Shown here: positions 29,841 through 38,889 of the stretch, piece after piece
Position numbering within the stretch: the stretch's first letter is position 1
Layout: every line of letters starts with the position of its first letter
NCBI GenBank assembly: GCA_027577595.1
Contig: JANBRJ010000030.1
Span: 93,633-157,632 of the forward strand
Length of the DNA: 64,000 nucleotides
Source of the DNA: Coemansia sp. RSA 487
Taxonomy: Eukaryota; Kickxellomycota; Kickxellomycetes; Kickxellales; Kickxellaceae
Direction of reading: 5' to 3'
Made by a program: the position numbers and the translations under genes
Notes under the pieces: model-generated
Database searches by the model: none
Seen by the model: the letters and a program-made list of their open reading frames with translations, nothing else
What the model was told of the DNA's origin: nothing

Positions 29841-30834
29841 TTCAAAACATAGACACGGAACTTTAGCATGCAATCTTAATTGAACCTTTTTCTAGTTAAT
29901 AAAAATGAATTGAAATTTCTAGCAACAATTATACTTTTTTGGCTTTGTCTAGAAAAGACCAAAGTTGCTGCGATTGCCTTTTCTCTCTTTCAAAATACAA
30001 TTGGGTAAACGAAAATACGGAATAAATTGTACAAATCTTAATAGAATCCGGAAAGCTCGTGGTGGATATTTATTAAGCAAGTGATATCCACGCGTTTCCG
30101 TTTCCAAAAGCAAATTCCACAAACAAGTGTGGATATCCACTCTGCAGGAGATAGTTGGTGAAAGGCACAGTGCGGCTTCTCCTGCTTGGGCAGCTTAGCT
30201 TATTTTTGTTGTGGACCCAAGTTTAATCCCAAAGCTCAGCAAAGTACTAAGCGGTACTGTGCCTGCGATTTTGATTGCAGCGAATGAGACTCGAATTCTC
30301 AGTATTTGAGCTGTTAGCAATAAGGGCCATTTCTTTAGATTAATAACTTTGGACTGCTCCTTGTCCTCAAACTTGCATTTGTTGAGCGAATTAGCTTTTT
30401 GCTTGTAATTAACGTAGTCTTAAAAGCACTTGAATCTCCTGGCATTTAGTAAAAATAGCTAGAAATACAAATGCGTATTAACCTCAAGACACTTGTTCTC
30501 TCGTGTAAATACTACCTACATAGCACTTTAGCAACACTGCTAAAACTTATTAATATTTTGCAATCTGGGTATGGCGATTGTAACAAAAATAATATGTACC
30601 TTATCTCGTTTAGTAAAGGCTGTATTTTTTGGATGCTGTCTGTACACTTCTCTCCGCTTATCCGCATCTGCAGACATCCTTGTGCATCTGGCGACTTCAT
30701 AAAGCCCATATATATTCACTGTTTATACCATCATATTAGCTGAATTCAACACAAATTCCATCTATACCAAATACTTTCACTCTTTCCTCCAGCAAAGCAC
30801 ATAGCTATTCCCAAAAAGCATAATTGATATAAGG
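29841..30834. other. AT-rich spacer with a possible decayed family A copy
   Basis: The plus-strand frame 30471-30743 (ATG start) contains LLKLINILQSGYGD, NNMYLISFSKGC, which resembles the first helix and aromatic strand of family A (compare VLEILKNG and VWILIFENG in A6); its remaining length does not fit. TATATAT at 30709-30715 precedes A9. Confidence 0.35.
30709..30715 (+). promoter_or_regulatory. TATA-like element of A9
   Basis: TATATAT, about 120 bases before the A9 start codon. Confidence 0.4.
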
Positions 30835-30999
30835 ATGAACCAAGGTTTGGTAAACAGGGTCGTAACCAAGTGTAAATTAGGCACTCCACTAAATGTTGAA
30901 TATAATGGGTGCGCATACGTTTACACATTTCAAGGATGCAATCAATTACATATCGCATATATGGAGCATACGGAAATACAAAAGTTGATTTCAAAATAA
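30835..30999 (+). CDS. Family A tiny protein (member A9)
   Basis: 54 residues, ATG at 30835. MNQGLVNRVVTKCKLGTPLN, VEYNGCAYVYTFQGCNQLHI, AYMEHTEIQKLISK. It shares with A8 the LVN start, the Gly-turn followed by an aromatic strand (AYVYTF), the I-A dipeptide after the third strand and the EHxEI helix. It has three Cys, unusual for the family. No signal peptide or known domain. Function unknown. Confidence 0.65.
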   Translation: MNQGLVNRVVTKCKLGTPLNVEYNGCAYVYTFQGCNQLHIAYMEHTEIQKLISK

Positions 31000-31301
31000 A
31001 AAACTACCATTATACGGGCAGGTAGTAAATGTCTTAACCTATATTTTATAGCTAAACAATATAATAAATAGTTGAATTAGTGTTTGAAGTAGTTTGGCTG
31101 CCGCTGCATATGAAATTTTCCTCAACATACAGAAAAAGAAAAAGGAAAGCCGGAATTAACCAAATTATTAAATTAGTGCCAATGCTAAGTATGGTCTATT
31201 AAGAAACAGTTCCACTGAGTAAGATATTACCACCGACCCCTTTTTAGAAGTCCACCACCCTTTATTTTTGCTATTTCTAGATATTAATATTTTTACATCT
31301 T

Positions 31302-31534
31302 GCCTTACGAAAGTCACGCACATTAGATAAACCCAACAGGATAATGGCCCCTGCCATTTGACATGGCTCCATGCGCAAGTATCTATTTCTGTGCCGAACT
31401 CCTCTATGTACGGCTCAGATAGTACCTCTAGATGTCCTCACTACAATCTAGTGTAGTTCCAGATGGTTTGTTTATGGATATTTGTTCACACTAGTATTTT
31501 CTATGTGCATTCTGCCGCAGTTTCGATCAAACTC
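31302..31534. repeat. Duplicated non-coding block, copy 1
   Basis: About 94 percent identical by eye to 33309-33543, including 102 identical bases (31358-31459 against 33366-33467). Part of a duplication that also covers the family A gene downstream. An inverted repeat ACTACA-ATCTAG-TGTAGT lies at 31440-31457. The block also holds an identical 19-codon open frame, probably incidental. Confidence 0.85.
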
Positions 31535-31536
31535 CT

Positions 31537-31824
31537 TGAAACAATTACCAGCTCATTTGAAAACCTGCTTTTTAAATATGACCCATGATGTAAACATTCC
31601 CTTGTGGCCTTTCTTTCTTCGAAATTCAAGAACCAAGCACTTATTTTTGCAAACTTTCTTTTCCAAAAGAAGCAGTTACCGTGTCCACAGCATTGGAAGC
31701 ATGCGGCGATTAAAATATATTTAAACTATCAGTCATAGCACTCCCAATTACTCTATATTACCCGTGTCAAAATTTCTCATACGTTATCACAAGTCATCTT
31801 GTGTACTATTAAAATATATTTCCT
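31537..31824. other. Segment present in copy 1 only, flanked by TCCT
   Basis: Copy 2 reads straight through ACTCCTGGAAAT, whereas copy 1 has about 287 extra AT-rich bases between two TCCT tetranucleotides. This fits either an insertion with a 4-base target duplication or a deletion in copy 2 at 4-base microhomology. No terminal inverted repeats or coding content seen. Confidence 0.55.
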
Positions 31825-31942
31825 GGAAATAGAAATACATATATAGAAAACAAATATTCTAACAAAAATACCAGCTTTATCTACATACCGCAAATATACT
31901 TATAATATAATATATGGGTAACGTCGGTTGCTTTCTTGCGCC

Positions 31943-31950
31943 TATATAAA
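31943..31950 (+). promoter_or_regulatory. TATA box of A10
   Basis: TATATAAA in the conserved context GCGCCTATATAAACTGAT-like sequence, 75 bases before the A10 start; the same arrangement precedes the broken copy A11. Confidence 0.6.
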
Positions 31951-32024
31951 CTGATAGACAAGGAGCGGCTTAGTTGAAAAGACAAACATTTATTCATTAC
32001 TGACAACAGAACTCGAAGAAAAAT

Positions 32025-32222
32025 ATGGAACCGCCCGAGCCAACAGGAATAGTAGCAGACGTCTTACGTTTTTACAATGATAGTAAAATTGAAGGTATTG
32101 TGCAGGATGGCAGTACGTACATTTACACAGTCAAGGGAATAAACAAGTTGTATATAGCGGAGAGAGAGCAAAAAAAAATCATTACGCATATACCTAGAAT
32201 AAAGTCGCTTATAAAACCCTAA
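32025..32222 (+). CDS. Family A tiny protein (member A10)
   Basis: 65 residues. TGIVADVLRFYNDSKIEGIV, then QDGSTYIYTVKGINKLYIAE, then REQKKIITHIPRIKSLIKP. It contains all family A elements: first helix with V-A-D-V, a Gly-turn, the aromatic strand TYIYTV, the I-A dipeptide (LYIAE as in A8 FIAD and A9 HIAY) and a basic last helix. It has a broken sister copy at 33755. TATATAAA is 75 bases upstream. Function unknown. Confidence 0.65.
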   Translation: MEPPEPTGIVADVLRFYNDSKIEGIVQDGSTYIYTVKGINKLYIAEREQKKIITHIPRIKSLIKP

Positions 32223-32586
32223 GATAATATATAGGGAAAATATCAATCTTCCACTCTTGAACTCTCAGAAGTGCCAGATCTCCCTCCTGGTATAATTTTC
32301 TTGGGCAAATATACTCCCTTTATAAAAAATTAAAACTTTAAAAGCGTATGTTGTCTATAAGTGTCTCTAGGTGTTGTAAAGTAAGCAGCTAGTGTTACTT
32401 AATAGAAAAGTGGGATAGTCTTGCTATATTGAAGCTCAGTGGTAGTTATCTAATAGCGGAATCCGTAGAAGGTGCAAATGCTAGGCTGGTGGACAGAGTG
32501 GCACAGCCAAGCTCTAGCAGATGCATAGCTTGTGCATCAAGCACAAATACATTCTGGAAACGAAGTTAGCTGTTACATATGCTGTA

Positions 32587-32766
32587 ATGTCTAAATGGAA
32601 GTTCGATTTATTGAAACGGATAGTTCTGATCCGGCAGAAAGTGTTTCCTGTTATAATGTCCTGCTTTGTAGGAAGCAAATGCTACTGCTACACACCACCT
32701 CTTAATCTTCTCATCGCTCGCTGTCATGCCACCATCTTTAGTTTCTCTATCCCGCTGTCTGGATAG
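32587..32766 (+). CDS. Possible divergent family A protein (A12)
   Basis: 59 residues, ATG at 32587. WKFDLLKRIVLIRQKVFPVI, then MSCFVGSKCYCYTPPLNLLIA, matches the helix, Gly-turn, aromatic strand and I-A dipeptide of A9 (NGCAYVYTF...LHIA). The C-terminal helix is not recognisable: the end RCHATIFSFSIPLSG lacks the Glu/Ile pattern, so the copy may be altered or non-functional. Confidence 0.4.
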   Translation: MSKWKFDLLKRIVLIRQKVFPVIMSCFVGSKCYCYTPPLNLLIARCHATIFSFSIPLSG

Positions 32767-33308
32767 TAACCGTACATTTATAATTGCAATATTAGGATTT
32801 AAGGCTCGTTTTTTGCATATAGATAAAACAAAGCTTTAAACTCTTGCGTTTTAGGATTCTCAATATAAGGCAGCTGGATATTCTCTCGCATGTATCGCGA
32901 TAACTATGCTACCGACGCATTGAGGATTGTATTTTACTTGGTGTTAGCAGCTTCCCACTCTATTTTCTCGGTGGAAAATCTGGATATCCTGGATGTGTGC
33001 GGTTTTATTAGGTGAATAGCTACAATAAAATCTATTATTTCTTCAAAAAATCAAGCGACAAATGTGGGCCCAAGGTTTGCCTCAACACAATAACACATGA
33101 TGAGTTTCTGCTTTTGCAGCTTTTATTGTCAAATATCATTAATAAGCGTGGCTTCTGTAGCTATATAGCCTACGTAGATTTGCGACAATTCTGAACATGA
33201 TCCATTAGTAAATATTTCCACTAGCTAAGAAACTAATACCGACATTTTTGTCAAATTATTCCCTATTTCTTGTCTTTATTATTTTGGATTTTCGCAGATT
33301 CATAACGC

Positions 33309-33543
33309 GCCTTACAAAAGTCACAAACATTCAATAAACTCAACAGGATAATGGCCCCCTGCCAGTTGACATGGCTCCATGCGCAAGTATCTATTTCTGT
33401 GCCGAACTCCTCTATGTACGGCTCAGATAGTACCTCTAGATGTCCTCACTACAATCTAGTGTAGTTCTAGATGGTTTCTTTATGGCTATTTGTTCACACT
33501 AGTATTTTCTATGTGCATGCTGCCGCAATTTCGATCAAACTCC
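33309..33543. repeat. Duplicated non-coding block, copy 2
   Basis: Direct repeat of 31302-31534 (about 94 percent identity by eye) lying upstream of the broken gene A11, with the same inverted repeat at 33448-33465. Confidence 0.85.
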
Positions 33544-33671
33544 TGGAAATAGAAATACAAATTTAAAGAAACAAAGGACTTTTTTTTCAAAAAAAAACAG
33601 CCTTATACATGTACAGAAGATATGCTTGTAATGGAATGGTATATGAGTAATGTCAGCCACCTTCTCGCGCC

Positions 33672-33679
33672 TATATAAA
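33672..33679 (+). promoter_or_regulatory. TATA box of A11
   Basis: TATATAAA in the same context and at the same distance from the ATG as in A10, although the gene behind it is broken. Confidence 0.55.
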
Positions 33680-33754
33680 CTGATGGACAAGGAGTGGAAT
33701 AATCAAAAAGACGAAAACTTTTATTCACTACTGACAACAGCGCTCGAAGAAAAT

Positions 33755-33886
33755 ATGGAAGCGCCCAAGATAAATAAAATAGTAGCAGATATCGTATATT
33801 GTTACGATAAGGAGAAGATCACAAATATTAAGGATGGCAATATATAGGTTTACACAGTCACTGAAATAAAGCCACTTATATCTTGA
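33755..33886 (+). pseudogene. Family A tiny gene, broken sister of A10 (A11)
   Basis: Starts like A10 (MEAPKINKIVADIVYCYDKE, NITNIKDGN-like turn), then meets TAG at 33845. The frame behind it continues VYTVTEIKPLIS, i.e. the strand VYTV and the very end of A10, with the about 20 residues between them (GINKLYIAE...THIPR) missing. So it carries an in-frame stop and an internal in-frame deletion. The upstream 500 bases are nearly unchanged from A10, which dates the duplication as recent compared with the coding divergence. Confidence 0.6.
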
Positions 33887-33933
33887 AATTACTCTCAAAA
33901 CAGGGGATACAAAAAGGCTCCTATTTTTGATTA

Positions 33934-36900
33934 TCAGGATGTAGGATTATTATTGTAGAATCCGTGTAGATTTTGCTGTTGTGGTAGCTGCTGCTGCTGC
34001 TGCTGCCGGTACATCGCTGCCAAAAGCGATGCTTGTTGTTGCTGTTGCTGACCAATGCTGTTATTGCCAACCATACCACCAACAAACCCGGCCGGTGCAG
34101 GGAAGCTCATTGCCGTTGCACCACCGCCGCCAACAGAAGAAATCGGCTGCTGCTGTCGCGCAAGAATCGAGCCGACCACATCGGAAAGCCGCTGTGTTGG
34201 CGGCGAACTCATCGAAGAGCGCGATCCACCAGCCGATACAGTGGAAGATGAAGGAGGCGGAGAAGCCGAGCCAGGGCGGCACAGGTACCGCAGGCGCTCG
34301 GCAATGCGTGCTTTCTCAGTATCGCCAATCGAGCTACCCAGTAGGATGCGCAACACTATGTGCACGCCCTGTGCCTGGTCCAGAAGCACGTCATCGAGCA
34401 CTGAGGGGTCCGGGTTGAAGAATAATGTGTTCAGAACCAAGTCACGCGCATCGGGCTCCATGGTCTGTTCTGCCAGCTTGCTTATCGTGCTGGCACCAAG
34501 CTTATGCGTTGCCAGGTACCGCAGGTGCGGTGCCAGCTGGTGCGCAAGCACGCGGAACCGGCCAGTGAACCGGGACGAGTCTTGCAGCCAGTTCATCAGC
34601 AGATGTCCGTTTGCGTTGGTCGCCAGCGGAACCGCATTAGTCACCAGCGCAACAGCCACCAGCTTCTGCTGCAGCCGCGTGGCATGCTGGGACTCTAGAC
34701 ATGTGCGGATGGCACGCGCACCGAACCGACCTTGTGCAATCTCTAGACAGCGTGCGTGGATTGCATCATAGATGAACTGATTTGTCGGGTCTCCAAAGCG
34801 AAGGCAGCATTGCACGACGTAGTTGCCAAGCTGGTCGACAAGCAGCTGCGGCGTGAAGCGGTGGATGCTCTCAGCAATAGCGCTGAACTGGTCGACATTG
34901 TCGGCGGTGTCGATTATCTTTTGCACAGCCCAGGTCCCGTTCTTGTGCACGCCGATTGCCGCCATGTACGGCCCGACGCGCTGGATCAGCTGCAGCTTCT
35001 GCGCAGCAGAGCCGCGCTCAGCTATGCGCTGAATGAGTACGTTACCGACATAGTCAGTACACAGGTCTACAGCATGCGGCATAAGCTCGGCGACGATTTC
35101 ATCAAACGCATCTTTGGGAAGCGGACTGCCGGTCGACTCGAGCTGCTTGCGAATCTCGCGGAGCCGCGACTGCTGCATCACTGGCAGATCTTGCTGTTGA
35201 GAAGAAGAAGCTGGTGGCGGTGGTGGCGACTCCGAGTCACCGGTGCGAATCTGAACAGTAGGTGGCGGAAGCGCCGGCAGATGCGTCGCGTACGGATACG
35301 CAACCAGGTTCTCATCAATCGCAAGCGAGACGCCGGGCTCCAGAGCCATATCGTTTCCAAGCCCACGCTGCGTCGTTCCAGAGATGGCATCGGCTTCAGC
35401 CATTTGGCCCGACATTGTCAGCGGCGCAGCGCTTGGCACCGGGTTGCGCAGCTTGAGCGACATTTCGTTCTTCGCCGCAGGCACCTTGGCATACCCAATG
35501 CGTACAACCGAGCCCTCGACGTTCTTGCCGTTCATTGCCTGTTTGGCGCGCACCGCGTCCTCCATCCGGACAAAGTTGACGAAGCCGCAGTTCTTGTGGT
35601 TCAGCACGCGAACCGAATCGATTGCGCCAAACGGCTCGAATGCCGCCGACAGCGTCTCGGGTGTTGACGCCGGCGCAATGTTGCCGATCCACAGCGCGCG
35701 CGTGGGCTGCATGGCTTGTGCGTCGCCTGTGGCGTATGCCTCGCCCTTTCCATACCCGACACGCACTGTGTTGTTGCCGATGCGAGCCCCAGCATGCATA
35801 TCCTCCTTAGCGTGGATGGCGTCGTCGACACGGAGAAAGTTGACAAACGCACACTCCTTATCCGGCAATAGACGCAGGCTTTCGACGCGTCCGTACTTGC
35901 CAAATATGGATATCAGGTCCTGGCTGCTCAGGCCAGGGTCCACATTGCCGACCCACAACGACCGCGTTGGCACTCCATCGCCGCTGTGCATCATCGCAAA
36001 GTCAAACTCTGCAGAGTGCTGGCGCGTGTGCATCGACGGCTGGCGCGAGTGCACGGCTGATGACGATGTTCTGCCACTAGTCACAAGCGGCTGCGGTTGC
36101 CACCCAACTGTAGTGGCAGCAACAACATCGTTGGTTCCAGTGTTGCTCTCGCCACCAATGCCGATGTTTATACCGGGCGGCTCCAGCATGTCAGCAGAGC
36201 CCATAAACGGGTTAGCCAGCGTTTTCGACCGCGCGTGCGTGCGTGCCATCATCTTGCGGAACGACACCGACGGGGTTTGCGTCTTGGCAGCCGCATGCAG
36301 AACATCGATGTCGGCAGCAGAATCATCAGGCGTCTCGCCAGCGGTAGTAGCGTCAGGCGGGGTGTTGAAGCTGTAGGAGCGGATACGCGAAGCATCTATG
36401 CTCAGCCCATTCAGCGCTTCAGCAAGTCCTTGCTGCTGTTGTGGCGAATCGACTGTGGGCGTTGGCAGCAAGTCAAGTTCGTTGGACAGTCCCGAGGGGC
36501 CCCACACGCCCTCATCAAGCATGGGTGCCAGCGGCGATGGCGAACTCCGGCGCGCAAACGCAGATCGCAGCGAGTTTGTCGAGTACGAGCTGCGCAGCGC
36601 AGACGATGTTAGCGCGCCAAGGTGCGTGTGGGCACCAAGCATCCCGGTTGCATTGGTTGACGAAGGAGCAGGAGCGGCAGCAGCCATTGTGAACGGCGAC
36701 GGCGACGCAAGCGTCAGATGGCGCTGGTGCTGTTGTTGGTGCTGGTGCTGCATTTGCTTCTCCTCATTGAGAGTGTCAAGTAGAGAGGTGCCGTAGCTGG
36801 CGGTCCGGCCATGCTGGCCATCTAGTCGCGATGTTCTTGAGCGCACACCATTGCCAGTGTTGCTGGCGCCTAGCATAGGCAAGCGGCCAAAAATAGCTTG

Positions 36901-36945
36901 TTGAGGATCGTCGCTGCTGTTGCTGCTAGTGTTGATATTGTCCAT
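33934..36945 (-). CDS. RRM-containing Puf protein (Puf1/Puf2, Jsn1 type)
   Basis: 1003 residues from the ATG at 36945. The first ~320 are disordered, with Gln/His and Ser-rich parts. Two RRMs follow at ~325-400 (RSLWVGNVDPGLSSQDL, CAFVNFLR) and ~415-490 (RALWIGNIAPASTPETL, CGFVNFVR). Pumilio repeats occupy ~610-870; recognisable cores are GNVLIQ, GTWAVQK, GNYVVQ, ARAIR and GASTIS. The tail is Ser, Pro and Gln rich. Two RRMs plus a degenerate Puf domain is the layout of yeast Puf1/Jsn1 and Puf2, which bind mRNAs for membrane-associated proteins; Jsn1 also links Arp2/3 to mitochondria. Repeats with non-canonical base-contact residues (NGHLLMNWL) agree with that branch. Confidence 0.9.
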   Translation of the reverse strand: MDNINTSSNSSDDPQQAIFGRLPMLGASNTGNGVRSRTSRLDGQHGRTASYGTSLLDTLNEEKQMQHQHQQQHQRHLTLASPSPFTMAAAAPAPSSTNATGMLGAHTHLGALTSSALRSSYSTNSLRSAFARRSSPSPLAPMLDEGVWGPSGLSNELDLLPTPTVDSPQQQQGLAEALNGLSIDASRIRSYSFNTPPDATTAGETPDDSAADIDVLHAAAKTQTPSVSFRKMMARTHARSKTLANPFMGSADMLEPPGINIGIGGESNTGTNDVVAATTVGWQPQPLVTSGRTSSSAVHSRQPSMHTRQHSAEFDFAMMHSGDGVPTRSLWVGNVDPGLSSQDLISIFGKYGRVESLRLLPDKECAFVNFLRVDDAIHAKEDMHAGARIGNNTVRVGYGKGEAYATGDAQAMQPTRALWIGNIAPASTPETLSAAFEPFGAIDSVRVLNHKNCGFVNFVRMEDAVRAKQAMNGKNVEGSVVRIGYAKVPAAKNEMSLKLRNPVPSAAPLTMSGQMAEADAISGTTQRGLGNDMALEPGVSLAIDENLVAYPYATHLPALPPPTVQIRTGDSESPPPPPASSSQQQDLPVMQQSRLREIRKQLESTGSPLPKDAFDEIVAELMPHAVDLCTDYVGNVLIQRIAERGSAAQKLQLIQRVGPYMAAIGVHKNGTWAVQKIIDTADNVDQFSAIAESIHRFTPQLLVDQLGNYVVQCCLRFGDPTNQFIYDAIHARCLEIAQGRFGARAIRTCLESQHATRLQQKLVAVALVTNAVPLATNANGHLLMNWLQDSSRFTGRFRVLAHQLAPHLRYLATHKLGASTISKLAEQTMEPDARDLVLNTLFFNPDPSVLDDVLLDQAQGVHIVLRILLGSSIGDTEKARIAERLRYLCRPGSASPPPSSSTVSAGGSRSSMSSPPTQRLSDVVGSILARQQQPISSVGGGGATAMSFPAPAGFVGGMVGNNSIGQQQQQQASLLAAMYRQQQQQQLPQQQNLHGFYNNNPTS

Positions 36946-37749
36946 TTTTTTAGTGGGGTGGGTTAACAAAAATTACGTGCCCGAACAAAGATGTAAATAA
37001 CTATAAACTAGAGGAAGGAGAAATTAAATAAAGGAAGCTTCAGACTACTACAAGAACAAACAAAATAACAAATTAGCAAACAGAGCTTGGTATATATATC
37101 AACGTTAGCAAGATTTATATGTGGGGAGGTTTGGAGAAGGAAGAAAAAATAGATTTCGGATCGTGTGGAGTTTTTGGTAGTAAAAGAAAACCAATTCTGC
37201 GGATGCCTGGGCCTTACTTTTTTGTTGTTGAGAATGGAAAAAAAGTATGTATGTACAGATAAAGTGGAAATGTGAAACAAAAGAGTATGAAATAATTATT
37301 TGGCAGTTGAGGAGAGGAGGGGCACCAACAGAAAAAGAAAAAGAGCAAGAAGCGAGAATGGACGGAAAGAGGAGAGGTTTTTTTTTCATTTGCTGTTTGT
37401 AGCCACCCGCTTTATATGATCTTGTGGATGAGGGGACGTCAGCAAACAGAAAAGCACTGTGAATGGCTGCTGGGTGGGATCCAAAGAGAATACAATACCA
37501 GTGCAATAAGCGTACCACACGTCATCCACAACTCCGCTACAAAGGATTCTCCTTTTGTATCCACAGATCAAATTCCACATCCGATTTGTCTTGTCTGGGG
37601 TCTTTTGGCGTGGATACGTGATCCGAGCGGGGCCATCAACTCCAAGCCACATTAATCCACAGCTTTTTTTTTCATCGTTATCTATTCTTTTCAACTCAAC
37701 TTTTTTTTTCTCGCTAACGAAGACTGAATCACTTTTTTTTTTTCAGGAA
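36946..37749. other. Divergent promoter region of the Puf gene and PEM2
   Basis: 804 bases. A long T-tract ending TTTTTTTTTTTTCAG directly before GAAATG of PEM2 looks like a 3' splice site, so PEM2 may have a 5' UTR intron. Open frames here are short and without motif. Confidence 0.5.
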
Positions 37750-38379
37750 ATGACGCTAATCGACCTTTCGCAGCCCTCGCTCTGGCTCTCGCTTCTGAGC
37801 ATCGCCTTCAATCCAACATTCTGGAACATTGCCGCGCAGCAAGAGTACCGCACGCACTGGATAACACGCCTGTTTAACGGCGACAAGCACAAAGGATGCT
37901 ATGCGCTTGCAGCAACAATATTTTCACTAGGTCTTGTGCGTGACGCGCTGTTCAAAAACGCACTGCTGCACCAGCCGTCGTGGGACTGCTTGGATTCGGC
38001 CCCGGTTCACCTCGTGGCGGCTGCTCTGTTCGCTAGTGGGCTGACCTTTGTGGTGTCATCGACTTTCATGCTTGGCGTCACTGGGACGTTCCTGGGCGAC
38101 TACTTTGGCATTTTGATGAAAGAGCGCGTGACTGGCTTTCCTTTCAACGTGCTTGAAAACCCCATGTATGTTGGCTCGACAATGTCGTTCCTCGGCACCT
38201 CGCTATGGTATGCCAAGCCTGCAGGCCTGCTTGTGACTGCATACGTGTGGTTTGTCTATACGATTGCGCTAAAGTACGAGGGGCCGTTCACAACAATGAT
38301 CTACTCGAAGCACGCATCGGAAAAAAGCAGCACCAATAATGTTTCCAAACAAAGTCAACACCGCAAAAAGAAGCTCTAA
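37750..38379 (+). CDS. OPI3: Phosphatidyl-N-methylethanolamine N-methyltransferase (Opi3/PEMT)
   Basis: 209 residues from the ATG at 37750 (human PEMT 199). The start LSQPSLWLSLLSIAFNPTFWNIAAQ and the block GVTGTFLGDYFGILMKERVT, FPFNVLENPMYVGSTMSFLG and YTIALKYEGPFTTMIYSK track PEMT closely. G-x-G of the first SAM motif and the E-x-P/Glu-Gly-Pro near the end, known to contact AdoMet, are present. Four membrane helices. It makes phosphatidylcholine from PE-methyl intermediates in the ER or mitochondria-associated membrane. The tail is Ser/Lys-rich, with KKKL at the end. A 3'-splice-like T-tract sits just before the ATG. Confidence 0.93.
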   Translation: MTLIDLSQPSLWLSLLSIAFNPTFWNIAAQQEYRTHWITRLFNGDKHKGCYALAATIFSLGLVRDALFKNALLHQPSWDCLDSAPVHLVAAALFASGLTFVVSSTFMLGVTGTFLGDYFGILMKERVTGFPFNVLENPMYVGSTMSFLGTSLWYAKPAGLLVTAYVWFVYTIALKYEGPFTTMIYSKHASEKSSTNNVSKQSQHRKKKL

Positions 38380-38425
38380 TGGAATTTTATATTAGAACAC
38401 AAATAAACACTTTTAAAATAGAAAA

Positions 38426-38629
38426 CTAGATTTTGAAGCCCAGGTCCTCCATGCATTTGCGGTGCGCTAGGATCAAATAGTGGCACTTTGACTCTGCATC
38501 GTCGCCTGATTCAAAGTAGCACGTATCCCGCGCCTTTTTGGTCTCTGGGCAAGCGCAGCATGGCTTCAGGCCCTTGGGGTTCTTTATCGGGTCAATAGTA
38601 GAGGTAGTGGTGGTGGTATTCTTGGCCAT
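38426..38629 (-). CDS. COX17: Copper chaperone Cox17
   Basis: 67 residues. The copper site [16 protein letters not shown] and the twin CX9C pairs ([11 protein letters not shown] and [11 protein letters not shown]) are complete, ending with the family-typical CMEDLGFKI. Cox17 carries Cu(I) in the mitochondrial intermembrane space to Sco1 and Cox11 for cytochrome c oxidase and is imported by Mia40. Tail-to-tail with PEM2 (46 bases), head-to-head with the CLEC16A homologue. Confidence 0.96.
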   Translation of the reverse strand: MAKNTTTTTSTIDPIKNPKGLKPCCACPETKKARDTCYFESGDDAESKCHYLILAHRKCMEDLGFKI

Positions 38630-38889
38630 GATCCAGAGTATAATGAGTATAGTGAAGAAATAATATCTTTTTTAGTTTTGCGGAGAAAAAGAGAGAAAAG
38701 TGTTGGGACTTGGATCAGTTTTGAGCGCAAAAAAATACCCAGCATTTTGGTGCTTACGCTCAAGACAGCAGCATTCATCTTCCACCTCCCCGCACACACA
38801 CAAAACCAATCACTTTATTTTTCTTTGTATTTCATCATCGTCGGTCTTTTTCCTTTCGTTTCTTCCATTTCGTTCACTTTTATATAGAA

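Larger units (their letters stand above)
31000..32024. other. AT-rich spacer holding the first copy of a duplicated flank
   Basis: Includes the conserved block 31302-31534, a ~287-base segment absent from the second copy (31537-31823), and the A10 promoter. No gene seen in the rest. Confidence 0.6.
32223..33754. other. AT-rich spacer with possible decayed family A copies and the second duplicated block
   Basis: Around 32475-32560 a frame without start reads ARLVDRVAQPSS, resembling the LVNRV helix. At 33012-33194 a frame (no ATG) contains KVCLNTITHDEFLLLQ, like the end of A5 (IYLDTPEYDALM). Both may be relics. The duplicated block copy 2 is at 33309-33543. Confidence 0.35.

Noticed and set aside
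30250-30340. TTCGA-containing hairpin-like stretch (GAGAATTCGAGTCTC)
   Set aside because: Looks like a T arm on the minus strand, but its stem pairs badly and no D arm or acceptor stem is in place.
32427-32490. tRNA-like sequence (GAAGCTCAGTGGTAG followed by GGTGCAAATGC)
   Set aside because: The first part resembles a tRNA A box, but no acceptor or anticodon stem pairs and the B box is poor. At most a tRNA-derived relic.
10149-33933. Search for transposons, LTR elements or virus-like genes in the AT-rich blocks
   Set aside because: No reverse transcriptase, integrase, transposase, capsid or polymerase motifs, and no long terminal repeats were seen; the only repeat unit is the gene-plus-flank duplication at 31.3 and 33.3 kb.
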